A DNA stretch of 64,000 nucleotides, taken from positions 81,321,978 through 81,385,977 of the forward strand of contig CAMTDV010000003.1 in NCBI GenBank assembly GCA_947069175.1. Reading direction: 5' to 3'. The notes beneath the pieces were generated by a model. It saw only the letters and a program-made list of their open reading frames with translations. It made no database searches and was not told the origin of the DNA. Shown here one piece after another: positions 1 through 10,497 of this stretch; positions within the stretch are counted from its first letter, which is position 1; every line of letters starts with the position of its first letter. A program made the position numbers and the translations under genes. This DNA comes from Scalesia atractyloides (lineage: Eukaryota; Streptophyta; Magnoliopsida; Asterales; Asteraceae).

Positions 1-738
1 AACATACATTAACAAACCAACAGAATACAATAACATATCAACTTGCATAAATATATAACATAAATGAAACTGTGCGATCAAGGCTCAATCAACGGAGCCG
101 ATCGTATTGCATGTACTGAAAATGATAAATGTCTGTGCGATCAAGGCTCAATCAAACGGAGCCGATCGTATGTTGGCAACGCCAGGTTCACGCTCATAAT
201 GTAATGGGGAACTGCTCAACGCTCATAATGTAATGGGGAGCGGCGGCCTATGAAATTGCATGTACTGAAAATAATAAATTAACTCTAAACAATAACCACA
301 CAAACAGTTCATACGAACTGAATACACATTTATTCATGATATGATGAATGCACAATGATTTGAATATAATAAATAGTAAGACACATGATACACCCCAAAA
401 ACGTGATTTAAACGGGGAATTTGTAGAGATTCACTCACAGTGGATGCGTTCGGTGAATGATGATGAATGCGCACGAGTTTAGAGGATTGATCGTCGAGGA
501 ATAATTAACCTAATTAATAAAGAAAAGTAAGGTAAATAAATGGATTTTATTAACAACTTTAATAGGATTTTTGGATATATTTTTGTGAGTTTTAGGCTAT
601 TTTCTAACTTTAAAAATGTTATTTTTAAGTATTTTTAATTGATTTTTAAATAAAATAAATAAATAAAAATAATAAAAAAATGTTGACTTTTTGACCGTTG
701 ACTTGTTGACCGTTGACCGGTTTTATTGTGTAATTTGT

Positions 739-815
739 GTGCGCCGGGTGAGGCTCGAACCCGAGACCTCCCGTTCGCGTGCACGCAGCTCTACCAACTG
801 AGCTACGTGTCTAAC
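739..815 (-). pseudogene. tRNA-derived module 1 in LTR copy 1
   Basis: On the minus strand it holds a perfect-looking box A (TAGCTCAGTTGGTAGAGC) and box B (GGTTCGAGCC) about 40 nt apart, with a D-stem of GCTC/GAGC. The T-stem and acceptor stem do not pair fully, so this is a tRNA-derived sequence and not a working tRNA gene. Confidence 0.6.
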
Positions 816-905
816 CTGAAATATTTCTGTTTTTAATTATATTTATATACTAATTGAATTAATCCGAAAATCATTTATTTTAAAAACGATTTTAATGTCT
901 CGCTC

Positions 906-983
906 GGTGCTCGCCACAGGTCTCGAACCCGGGACCTGTGGTTTAGTTTGGCACACAGTCCACCGCTGGACTGTGTGTCTAAC
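906..983 (-). pseudogene. tRNA-derived module 2 in LTR copy 1
   Basis: Minus-strand box B (GGTTCGAGACC) and a degenerate box A (AGTCCAGCGGTGG). It starts with the same GTTAGACAC lead as module 1. No full cloverleaf is visible. Confidence 0.5.
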
Positions 984-1074
984 TTGGTAATTATTCTGGT
1001 TTTTATTATACTTAACATCTTACTGAAGTTAACCCGGTTCGGTCTTTAAAAAAAAGGCATTTAATTTCTGTGAA

Positions 1075-1155
1075 GGTGCGTGTGACAAGAATCGAACTCG
1101 GGACGTATGCGTGTTTTTGTTCGCACACACTCCATCGCTGGACTGTTTGTCTAAC
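1075..1155 (-). pseudogene. tRNA-derived module 3 in LTR copy 1
   Basis: Minus-strand AGTTCGATTC box B and AGTCCAGCGATGG box A-like stretch, again opening with GTTAGACA. It is the most degenerate of the three same-strand modules. Confidence 0.45.
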
Positions 1156-1273
1156 CCGTTCATAAACTGATTTTAATTAATTTGGGCATTAAATACGCCA
1201 CGAAATTTTTAACTGGTTGTTCGGTTAATAAACGAAGCGGGTTTGGTAAATCCGGTTTTTGGCGGATGTTACA

Positions 1274-1290
1274 GTATCCCCTACTTTTTA
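1274..1290 (-). other. Polypurine tract, internal copy 1
   Basis: Read on the minus strand this is a purine-rich AAAAAGTAGGGGATAC immediately before the 3' LTR, in the place expected for plus-strand priming. The same tract lies at 7721-7737 next to LTR copy 2. Confidence 0.7.
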
Positions 1291-1580
1291 GAAATTTCGT
1301 CCCGAAATTTAAGTAGTGGCATATTTGTCTAAAAAGGATGGTGTTTTAATTTGACAATTACATACTTAGAAGAGAGTAAGAGTTTAAATTTTGTTTGAGG
1401 CGGTAACGTTCCTTATAAGGGTTGAGTACCCTGCTACAGGAATCGTTTTTTGTTGCCTAAAGTGTATGAATACGGAACATGGATACACAGAGTTGATTGA
1501 CTAAGTATGATGTTATGCATATGAGTTTGGGTACGTTTGAAAGATTAGGTTATATCCTAAAACATAACTTTTACTACTAA

Positions 1581-2590
1581 AACCTACATGGAACTTCTCA
1601 TACCCGCCTGACAATGCCTCTGATCCTTTGACAAGAATACTTATATATAGGAAGTACCAGCGGCGTATCCACCATATTCTTGTCAAATTTTCATTGGTTT
1701 TATCAGTAAGTTATGATTGGTTCTATGATGTGACTCTAGAACATAAATAAACACAACAACCAATATCTGAGTCCTAATTCTGATAGCATACATGTTTGAT
1801 TGATGACACAATCCAATTCCTTTAAATGATGAGATGATATGAATGCTAAATCAGTGAGTATAACACAACTTCAATCAAGTCAATACCAAATCCTACATGG
1901 AACTTCTCATAACCGCCTGATAATGCCTCTGATCCTTTGACAAGAATACTTATATATAGGAAGTACCAGCGGCGTATCCACCATAATCTCGTCAAATTTT
2001 CATTGGTTTTATCGGTAAGTTATGATTAGTCCTATGTGACTCTAAAACATAAACAAACACAACAACCAAAACTTGAGTCCTTGAATGATGTCAATACCTC
2101 TCTCGTTTGTTATGATGGAGAGGTTAGTCTATTTGGAAAATGGAACACAATCCAATTTCTTTAAATGATGAGTTGATATGAATGTTAAATCAGTGAGTGT
2201 AAAACAAATTTCAACCAAAACATTACTAAATCCTACATGGAACTTCTCATAACCGCCTGATAATGTCTCTGATCCTTTGACAATAATACTTATATATAGG
2301 AAGTACCATCGGCGTATCCACCATATTCTCGTCAAATTTTCATTGGTTTTATCGGTAAGTTATGATTAGTCCTATGTGACTCTAAAACATAAACAAACAC
2401 AACAACCAAAGCTTGAGTCCTTCAATGATGACAATACCTCTCTCGTTTGTTATGATGGAGAGGTTAGTCTATGTAGAAGTGAGACACAGCCCAACTTCTT
2501 TAAATAATGAGATTGAAATACGTTGAGATGTATGATGGTATGAATGTTAAATCAATGAGTATAAAACAAAACTGAAATAGTAATTCGCAT
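1581..2590 (-). repeat. Three-copy tandem repeat downstream of gag, internal copy 1
   Basis: A core of about 180 bp beginning near CCTACATGGAACTTCTCATA recurs at about 1581, 1891 and 2231, a period of roughly 310-340 bp. A linker with CCTCTCTCGTTTGTTATG follows copies 2 and 3. It fills the space where pol would be expected. Only short ORFs are present and I see no protein family in them. Confidence 0.85.
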
Positions 2591-2664
2591 TAAGATCCTT
2601 GGATAAATTTCCAATTTAAAATTGAGACACGTGAGAATTGAGATAACATAAAGAAAACATAAAA

Positions 2665-4050
2665 CTAAGCGGTTGGAGTAGAATCTTGATTGTTGGTGAA
2701 GGGGACTAGTTGGGTGTTTTTGTTTGGGCCGTCACTATCTTCAACCGGATTGGCGTTGATGTTGAAAACTCTTCCTCTTGCTGGTGGCCTAGTGGTTGGG
2801 TTTTCTTGATTTGCTTGGTTAACTGGGTTTGCTTGAGCTTGGGCGTTTATGATGTTAACCAATTGAGGGCACGTGTTTCTAAAGTGGGTAGGGTCGCCAC
2901 AATTGAAACAAGCTCGAACATATGGGAACATGGGGTATTGGGGTTGTTGATATGTTTGGATCATGTTTTGAGTAGGGGGTGAGGTTTGGTTTTGAGAGGT
3001 GCGGCAAACTTTGCTCAAATGACCATAGCGTCCATAATTCGCACATAGTCGACAAAGTACGGTAGATGGATGGTGATAAAAACAGGTGTTACATCGAGGG
3101 TGAGGTCCAAGGTAAGGTTTCTTATTTGGGTAGGTTGAGTTGGGTGCTACTTGAGTGATTAGGATAGCTTGGAGGGGTACGGCTTGTAAGACTGGTTGAT
3201 TGCGTTGGGTGACAGCGAAAAGTTGCTCATCTCGTTTCCTCTTGGAAGTGGGTTGAGAAGGGGATTCGGTTTGGGTGGAGTTGGAGGTTTCAGTTGATGC
3301 TTTATCTTTCTTCTTCTCCTCCTTGAAGTCTTTATTCCGTATACGGTTCTCGGTGAGCTCTGTAGCTAACTCCATTGCTGCTTCCAAAGTTGCAGGTGTG
3401 GTACTTATAACAGAGTCTTGAATTTTTGAAGGAAGACCTCGAATGTAGTGTTCGATCAAACGGTAGAGGGGAGTGAACAAGTTGGGAACCATTTGATTTA
3501 ACTCGAGGAACCTCTTGTTGTATGTAGTGTGGTCGCCTTCCTTTTGTTTCAACGAATAGAACCCATCCTCTAATTTCTTGATTTCGCTCCTTGGGCAAAA
3601 CCGTCTTGTCATGATTTCTTTCAACTCTTCCCAAGTCAAAGTCATAGCATCTTCAACACCTCGTTTGGCCTTCTCTGTATTCCACCAAGTAAGTGCTATT
3701 CCATATAAACGACCAGTAGCATATCGCACTTTGCGATCATCGGGGCAATCGCAATTTAGAAAAATGTTTTCCATTTCTTCAAACCAATAGAGAAGAGCGG
3801 TAACACCTTCAGTCCCTTCGTATTTTGTAGGGTCGCAGGATTTGAAATGCTTGTAGGTGCATTTAGTGGTATTTGGGGGAGGGATGATAACATTTTGAAC
3901 TTCTTGATTGACGGGATTAGCGGTAAGGGCTTGTTGGACTTGAATTACAATGTTGGGTATTACGGCAGTCATTTGTTGAGCGATTAGGACAGCCATGCGC
4001 TCGCGGGCTTTTCCTGCTCTCATCTTCCTACGAGCGACACTAGAAGACAT
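2665..4050 (-). CDS. gag: Retrotransposon gag polyprotein, copy 1
   Basis: Encodes an intact 461-residue capsid/nucleocapsid protein of a Ty3/gypsy-type LTR element, expected to form the virus-like particle and bind element RNA. A Retrotrans_gag-type domain occupies about residues 64-250, with the signature stretches KYEGTEG, WFEEME and RFCPRSEIKKLEDGF. A lysine/serine-rich linker follows. Two cysteine-rich segments come next: an atypical one with extra cysteines (CNTC, CRLC, GHLSKVC) and a canonical CCHC zinc knuckle at about 381-394 (CFNCGDPTHFRNTC). The ORF starts about 830 bp downstream of the primer-binding site, a usual leader length. No protease or pol follows in any frame, so the protein must act with pol supplied in trans. 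Protein-identical to the copy at 9112-10497. Confidence 0.93.
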   Translation of the reverse strand: MSSSVARRKMRAGKARERMAVLIAQQMTAVIPNIVIQVQQALTANPVNQEVQNVIIPPPNTTKCTYKHFKSCDPTKYEGTEGVTALLYWFEEMENIFLNCDCPDDRKVRYATGRLYGIALTWWNTEKAKRGVEDAMTLTWEELKEIMTRRFCPRSEIKKLEDGFYSLKQKEGDHTTYNKRFLELNQMVPNLFTPLYRLIEHYIRGLPSKIQDSVISTTPATLEAAMELATELTENRIRNKDFKEEKKKDKASTETSNSTQTESPSQPTSKRKRDEQLFAVTQRNQPVLQAVPLQAILITQVAPNSTYPNKKPYLGPHPRCNTCFYHHPSTVLCRLCANYGRYGHLSKVCRTSQNQTSPPTQNMIQTYQQPQYPMFPYVRACFNCGDPTHFRNTCPQLVNIINAQAQANPVNQANQENPTTRPPARGRVFNINANPVEDSDGPNKNTQLVPFTNNQDSTPTA

Positions 4051-4883
4051 CTACAAGAAATACATATCAAGAGTATGAGTTGGATGCTTTTGGGATCATG
4101 TGTCGTATTTAGGAATGAACATTCATAAAATAAACATAGCAAAATAAATCTACTACATCCATAGGATGTCTTGGGCTTTGCTCGTAATTGGGCCTTGCAT
4201 GCCGCCATACTTCACCTTCGTAATCATGTAGGCCCCCATGATTACCGGGTTTTTCATATGGTTCGCACGTGTTTACCTGGTTACGTACACTAAAACCCGA
4301 AGAAAAATCGAGAAATATGTATGTAACGTATGATATTCGGAATGTATCCAGGTGTGGACACGGTGACACCTCAAAGTGGGGTTAGTTCGAACGACGTTTG
4401 GTGTGGCATGCTTTGGCCTAATAGGTCCTTCGTCCTCTCATCGTTAGTCCCCAGGTAGGCAACTGGTCCGTTATATTGGATTTATACGAATGCCAACCTA
4501 GACAGGACGTTCCGACTACCGGTACTTGTACCCTTACAGTTACTACATGCCCGTCGCAGAACTCACTTTGATGAGATTTGAAAATTGAAAAAAAATGCGA
4601 CAAAATCTTGAATAACGGAAGTACGAAGATGATTTGAATATGTGAATATTGTAATATGTATGATGAATATGTATGTAAGTATGTATGTTCAACTGTAAGC
4701 ATAATTTACTATATATCACAAAATGTAATGTTGGAAATGTTTGCATGCATTTGTGTATGTAATAAATATGAAACAAATAAATATCATAAGTTTGCATGTA
4801 ACCACATAAACAATTAAAATCTAATCAACTATAGTATAGGCTCTAAGGGTCTAATAACCTATCCTATATCCCTATAGTCAAAA
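4051..4883 (-). other. Untranslated leader between primer-binding site and gag, copy 1
   Basis: About 830 bp without a credible gene. It holds only short overlapping ORFs. The same leader lies at 10498-11329, one base shorter because of an A-run indel near 4312. Confidence 0.6.
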
Positions 4884-4895
4884 GCTCTGATACCA
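4884..4895 (-). other. Primer-binding site for initiator Met tRNA, copy 1
   Basis: The minus strand reads TGGTATCAGAGC, the classic plant initiator-Met primer-binding site, three bases after the end of LTR copy 2. Confidence 0.9.
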
Positions 4896-6049
4896 ATCTG
4901 TCACACCCCGACCCGCAGCGGAAAAGGGTTTTCATCAAAGCTCATGACATTTATTATAATGTTTCATATTTATTATTTCAATTTAAAAGAGATCATACAA
5001 TCATATCAAACAAATATAACATGTTCTATTCATCCTTCTAAACTTCATTATTTTTCTTCTAAGGCAATTTCCTATGTTTTCAATGCTTCATCCTGTTCAC
5101 CTGTATCATATGTAAAAATGGTTTTTGGATCAACAAAAAGTTGGCGAGTGAACCTTGTTAGAAAACATTTATTATTTATTTCTTGTTGTATTTAATATGG
5201 AAAAATTGTGCAATATTCATATATGAACAAACATAAATAAACATACAATAACAACAATTAGCATACAATTACAAACCATTAGCATACGATATCAAACAAC
5301 AACAAACAATAACATACATTAACAAACCAACAGCATACAATAACATATCAACTTGCATAAATATATAACATAAATGAAACTGTGCGATCAAGGCTCAATC
5401 AACGGAGCCGATCGTATTGCATGTACTGAAAATGATAAATGTCTGTGCGATCAAGGCTCAATCAAACGGAGCCGATCGTATGTTGGCAACGCCAGGTTCA
5501 CGCTCATAATGTAATGGGGAACTGCTCAACGCTCATAATGTAATGGGGAGCGGCGGCCTATGAAATTGCATGTACTGAAAATAATAAATTAACTCTAAAC
5601 AATAACCACACAAACAGTTTATACGAACTGAATACACATTTATTCATGATATGATGAATGCACAATGATTTGAATATAATAAATAGTAAGACACATGATA
5701 CACCCCAAAAACGTGATTTAAACGGGGAATTTGTAGAGATTCACTCACAGTGGATGCGTTCGGTGAATGATGATGAATGCGCACGAGTTTAGAGGATTGA
5801 TCGTCGAGGAATAATTAACCTAATTAATAAAGAAAAGTAAGGTAAATAAATGGATTTTATTAACAACTTTAATAGGATTTTTGGATATATTTTTGTGAGT
5901 TTTAGGCTATTTTCTAACTTTAAAAATGTTATTTTTAAGTATTTTTAATTGATTTTTAAATAAAATAAATAAATAAAAATAATAAAAAAAATGTTGACTT
6001 TTTGACCGTTGACTTGTTGACCGTTGACCGGTTTTATTGTGTAATTTGT

Positions 6050-6126
6050 GTGCGCCGGGTGAGGCTCGAACCCGAGACCTCCCGTTCGCGTGCACGCAGC
6101 TCTACCAACTGAGCTACGTGTCTAAC
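6050..6126 (-). pseudogene. tRNA-derived module 1 in LTR copy 2
   Basis: Same as the module at 739-815, with box A and box B unchanged. Confidence 0.6.
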
Positions 6127-6216
6127 CTGAAATATTTCTGTTTTTAATTATATTTATATACTAATTGAATTAATCCGAAAATCATTTATTTTAAAAACGA
6201 TTTTAATGTCTCGCTC

Positions 6217-6294
6217 GGTGCTCGCCACAGGTCTCGAACCCGGGACCTGTGGTTTAGTTTGGCACACAGTCCACCGCTGGACTGTGTGTCTAAC
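6217..6294 (-). pseudogene. tRNA-derived module 2 in LTR copy 2
   Basis: Same as the module at 906-983; box B GGTTCGAGACC is preserved. Confidence 0.5.
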
Positions 6295-6385
6295 TTGGTA
6301 ATTATTCTGGTTTTTATTATACTTAACATCTTACTGAAGTTAACCCGGTTCGGTCTCTAAAAAAAAGGCATTTAATTTCTGTGAA

Positions 6386-6466
6386 GGTGCGTGTGACAAG
6401 AATCGAACTCGGGACGTATGCGTGTTTTTGTTCGCACACACTCCATCGTTGGACTGTTTGTCTAAC
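6386..6466 (-). pseudogene. tRNA-derived module 3 in LTR copy 2
   Basis: Same as the module at 1075-1155 except for one base change in the box A-like part (CAACGATGG in place of CAGCGATGG). Confidence 0.45.
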
Positions 6467-7450
6467 CCGTTCATAAACTGATTTTAATTAAACTTATATT
6501 ATAACCCGTCTTCTTCGCTCAAGAACACGGACAGTGATAACTTAACTGATTTATGTCTAATTTGATTATCAAACATTATACGCAATTGAAAGATAATGAA
6601 TGGAGAGAGTTTGGGGGAAAGAATATACCGATCAGCGTCTTTCACAGAACTCCGGCGAAGACTCGTCGGCTCTGTTTGTGAACTTCGGCTGTTAGAGTCA
6701 ATTACCAGTTTTGTTCGATTAGTTATGATATGGAGGTACTTAAACAAGGATTTACAGGAGTTTGGAGGGTTATACCGATTCACAGCATAAGATCAGAAGT
6801 TTCAGAGGATTTTCCGGCGAGAGCTGATTATTCCGGCTACGTCGTCTGGGATAGATTCTGATGGTTAGATTGAAGTTAGTAACAGTCTAACATCGGATTA
6901 AAACGGAAAGAATCGAGGTATTTACCGTGTAGATGAAATCTCGGTTTTCCGACGACTTGCAGAGAATTCCGTCGAGTGAAATTTCTTGCGACAGAGATTC
7001 TTCAGAGGTTTAAGGTGAGTGGGAGTGATGTCAGTACGAGTTCTATGATCTTATTTTTGGGTAAGAAGAAAAGATGGATTGAATTCGGTTTTCCGGCGAA
7101 ACTTTCCGGTTAATTTACAGAGAATTCCGGCGACTTCCGGCGAACTTTTCTGAGTGAAATGAAGAGTGCAAGTTGAATAGCTTCGTGAGATTAACTGATG
7201 AACAAGGTATAATCCCGGATTTGAGTTGTATTTTCGGTTTCAATAGAAATTTAAGGCAATGAATGTAATTGATGGTTTTCTTCGGTTATAACCGACCTTA
7301 CTGTTAATGTTTACGTTATGACCAAAAAGAAACGGCAAACTTTGACGAAATTGTCGGATTTCCGGCGTGAGCGGATTTGGGCGCGTTGTGTAACTGGGTT
7401 TTGATTTCCAGATTTAATTTATGTATTAATTGTTTCAATATGTAAACAAA

Positions 7451-7537
7451 GATCACGAGTGGCGGAGCGGTTGAATGTGTGTGTGTTAAAGCTTTGCTGG
7501 CTCTCGGCTGACCCGGGTTCGAGTCCCGGCTTCAGCA
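7451..7537 (+). pseudogene. tRNA-derived module 4 (Ser/Leu-like) in LTR copy 2
   Basis: Plus strand, opposite to the other modules and to element transcription. It has GTGGCGGAGCGGTTGAAT as box A, a long variable region as in type II tRNAs, and a T-arm with a perfect 5-bp stem (CCGGG/CCCGG) around TTCGAGT. The acceptor stem is poor. Confidence 0.55.
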
Positions 7538-8027
7538 TATTATTTTTAATTCACTATTTTTAATACATTTTCAAAAATAAATTTTATATTCTAATATACT
7601 TATTAATTATGCATCGTTTAAAATTAATTTGGGCATTAAATACGCCACGAAATTTTTAACTGGTTGTTCGGTTAATAAACGAAGCGGGTTTGGTAAATCC
7701 GGTTTTTGGTGGATGTTACAGTATCCCCTACTTTTTAGAAATTTCGTCCCGAAATTTAAGTAGTGGCATATTTGTCTAAAAAGGATGGTGTTTTAATTTG
7801 ACAATTACATACTTAGAAGAGAGTAAGAGTTTAAATTTTGTTTGAGGCGGTAACGTTCCTTATAAGGGTTGAGTACCCTGCTACAGGAATCGCTTTTTGT
7901 TGCCTAAAGTGTATGAATACGGAACATGGATACACAGAGTTGATTGACTAAGTATGATGTTATGCATATGAGTTTGGGTACGTTTGAAAGATTAGGTTAT
8001 ATCCTAAAACATAACTTTTACTACTAA

Positions 8028-9037
8028 AACCTACATGGAACTTCTCATACCCGCCTGACAATGCCTCTGATCCTTTGACAAGAATACTTATATATAGGAA
8101 GTACCAGCGGCGTATCCACCATATTCTTGTCAAATTTTCATTGGTTTTATCAGTAAGTTATGATTGGTTCTATGATGTGACTCTAGAACATAAATAAACA
8201 CAACAACCAATATCTGAGTCCTAATTCTGATAGCATACATGTTTGATTGATGACACAATCCAATTCCTTTAAATGATGAGATGATATGAATGCTAAATCA
8301 GTGAGTATAACACAACTTCAATCAAGTCAATACCAAATCCTACATGGAACTTCTCATAACCGCCTGATAATGCCTCTGATCCTTTGACAAGAATACTTAT
8401 ATATAGGAAGTACCAGCGGCGTATCCACCATAATCTCGTCAAATTTTCATTGGTTTTATCGGTAAGTTATGATTAGTCCTATGTGACTCTAAAACATAAA
8501 CAAACACAACAACCAAAACTTGAGTCCTTGAATGATGTCAATACCTCTCTCGTTTGTTATGATGGAGAGGTTAGTCTATTTGGAAAATGGAACACAATCC
8601 AATTTCTTTAAATGATGAGTTGATATGAATGTTAAATCAGTGAGTGTAAAACAAATTTCAACCAAAACATTACTAAATCCTACATGGAACTTCTCATAAC
8701 CGCCTGATAATGTCTCTGATCCTTTGACAATAATACTTATATATAGGAAGTACCATCGGCGTATCCACCATATTCTCGTCAAATTTTCATTGGTTTTATC
8801 GGTAAGTTATGATTAGTCCTATGTGACTCTAAAACATAAACAAACACAACAACCAAAGCTTGAGTCCTTCAATGATGACAATACCTCTCTCGTTTGTTAT
8901 GATGGAGAGGTTAGTCTATGTAGAAGTGAGACACAGCCCAACTTCTTTAAATAATGAGATTGAAATACGTTGAGATGTATGATGGTATGAATGTTAAATC
9001 AATGAGTATAAAACAAAACTGAAATAGTAATTCGCAT
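8028..9037 (-). repeat. Three-copy tandem repeat downstream of gag, internal copy 2
   Basis: Same array as at 1581-2590, shifted by 6447 bp. Confidence 0.85.
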
Positions 9038-9111
9038 TAAGATCCTTGGATAAATTTCCAATTTAAAATTGAGACACGTGAGAATTGAGATAACATAAAG
9101 AAAACATAAAA

Positions 9112-10497
9112 CTAAGCGGTTGGAGTAGAATCTTGATTGTTGGTGAAGGGGACTAGTTGGGTGTTTTTGTTTGGGCCGTCACTATCTTCAACCGGATTGG
9201 CGTTGATGTTGAAAACTCTTCCTCTTGCTGGTGGCCTAGTGGTTGGGTTTTCTTGATTTGCTTGGTTAACTGGGTTTGCTTGAGCTTGGGCGTTTATGAT
9301 GTTAACCAATTGAGGGCACGTGTTTCTAAAGTGGGTAGGGTCGCCACAATTGAAACAAGCTCGAACATATGGGAACATGGGGTATTGGGGTTGTTGATAT
9401 GTTTGGATCATGTTTTGAGTAGGGGGTGAGGTTTGGTTTTGAGAGGTGCGGCAAACTTTGCTCAAATGACCATAGCGTCCATAATTCGCACATAGTCGAC
9501 AAAGTACGGTAGATGGATGGTGATAAAAACAGGTGTTACATCGAGGGTGAGGTCCAAGGTAAGGTTTCTTATTTGGGTAGGTTGAGTTGGGTGCTACTTG
9601 AGTGATTAGGATAGCTTGGAGGGGTACGGCTTGTAAGACTGGTTGATTGCGTTGGGTGACAGCGAAAAGTTGCTCATCTCGTTTCCTCTTGGAAGTGGGT
9701 TGAGAAGGGGATTCGGTTTGGGTGGAGTTGGAGGTTTCAGTTGATGCTTTATCTTTCTTCTTCTCCTCCTTGAAGTCTTTATTCCGTATACGGTTCTCGG
9801 TGAGCTCTGTAGCTAACTCCATTGCTGCTTCCAAAGTTGCAGGTGTGGTACTTATAACAGAGTCTTGAATTTTTGAAGGAAGACCTCGAATGTAGTGTTC
9901 GATCAAACGGTAGAGGGGAGTGAACAAGTTGGGAACCATTTGATTTAACTCGAGGAACCTCTTGTTGTATGTAGTGTGGTCGCCTTCCTTTTGTTTCAAC
10001 GAATAGAACCCATCCTCTAATTTCTTGATTTCGCTCCTTGGGCAAAACCGTCTTGTCATGATTTCTTTCAACTCTTCCCAAGTCAAAGTCATAGCATCTT
10101 CAACACCTCGTTTGGCCTTCTCTGTATTCCACCAAGTAAGTGCTATTCCATATAAACGACCAGTAGCATATCGCACTTTGCGATCATCGGGGCAATCGCA
10201 ATTTAGAAAAATGTTTTCCATTTCTTCAAACCAATAGAGAAGAGCGGTAACACCTTCAGTCCCTTCGTATTTTGTAGGGTCGCAGGATTTGAAATGCTTG
10301 TAGGTGCATTTAGTGGTATTTGGGGGAGGGATGATAACATTTTGAACTTCTTGATTGACGGGATTAGCGGTAAGGGCTTGTTGGACTTGAATTACAATGT
10401 TGGGTATTACGGCAGTCATTTGTTGAGCGATTAGGACAGCCATGCGCTCGCGGGCTTTTCCTGCTCTCATCTTCCTACGAGCGACACTAGAAGACAT
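9112..10497 (-). CDS. gag: Retrotransposon gag polyprotein, copy 2
   Basis: A second intact 461-residue gag, with the same translation as the copy at 2665-4050: Retrotrans_gag domain, Lys/Ser-rich linker, atypical cysteine cluster and C-terminal CCHC knuckle. Two intact identical ORFs in a tandem array suggest recent duplication more than long-term selection. As in copy 1, no pol genes follow; the next 1.4 kb are tandem repeats, a purine tract and LTR copy 2. Transcription would start in LTR copy 3 (11345-14167) on the minus strand. Confidence 0.93.
   Translation of the reverse strand: MSSSVARRKMRAGKARERMAVLIAQQMTAVIPNIVIQVQQALTANPVNQEVQNVIIPPPNTTKCTYKHFKSCDPTKYEGTEGVTALLYWFEEMENIFLNCDCPDDRKVRYATGRLYGIALTWWNTEKAKRGVEDAMTLTWEELKEIMTRRFCPRSEIKKLEDGFYSLKQKEGDHTTYNKRFLELNQMVPNLFTPLYRLIEHYIRGLPSKIQDSVISTTPATLEAAMELATELTENRIRNKDFKEEKKKDKASTETSNSTQTESPSQPTSKRKRDEQLFAVTQRNQPVLQAVPLQAILITQVAPNSTYPNKKPYLGPHPRCNTCFYHHPSTVLCRLCANYGRYGHLSKVCRTSQNQTSPPTQNMIQTYQQPQYPMFPYVRACFNCGDPTHFRNTCPQLVNIINAQAQANPVNQANQENPTTRPPARGRVFNINANPVEDSDGPNKNTQLVPFTNNQDSTPTA

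Larger units (their letters stand above)
1..1273 (-). repeat. LTR copy 1 (3' LTR of the array, partial, internally deleted)
   Basis: Matches 5311-6490 and then 7628-7720 of LTR copy 2; the intervening 1137 bp are missing. The join lies in a short AATTAA stretch present at both sides of the missing segment. The LTR ends at 1273 (GTTACA), followed by the complement of a purine tract. It keeps three tRNA-derived modules but lacks the fourth. Confidence 0.85.
4899..7720 (-). repeat. LTR copy 2 (shared middle LTR), 2822 bp
   Basis: On the plus strand it runs from TGTCACACCCCG to GGATGTTACA. It serves as 5' LTR of internal copy 1 and 3' LTR of internal copy 2. Against LTR copy 3 I count about 2 differences in 4899-6450 but about 11 in 6451-7720. 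At variable sites LTR 2 follows LTR 3 on the low side, while on the high side it shares CCCGTT and ACTGGTTG with LTR 1. Confidence 0.92.

Noticed and set aside
739..815. Calling the LTR tRNA-like modules functional tRNA genes
   Set aside because: Boxes A and B are good but acceptor and T stems do not pair in modules 1-3, and module 4 lacks a good acceptor stem; tRNA-derived pseudogene is the safer label.
2710..2982. Plus-strand ORFs at 2710-2982 and 3578-3790, and their copies at 9157 and 10025
   Set aside because: They are antisense frames of the gag gene with no family resemblance.
4418..4797. Minus-strand ORFs of 84-94 codons in the gag leader
   Set aside because: Overlapping, low-complexity frames (Tyr/His/Ile-rich) without conserved features; treated as leader sequence.
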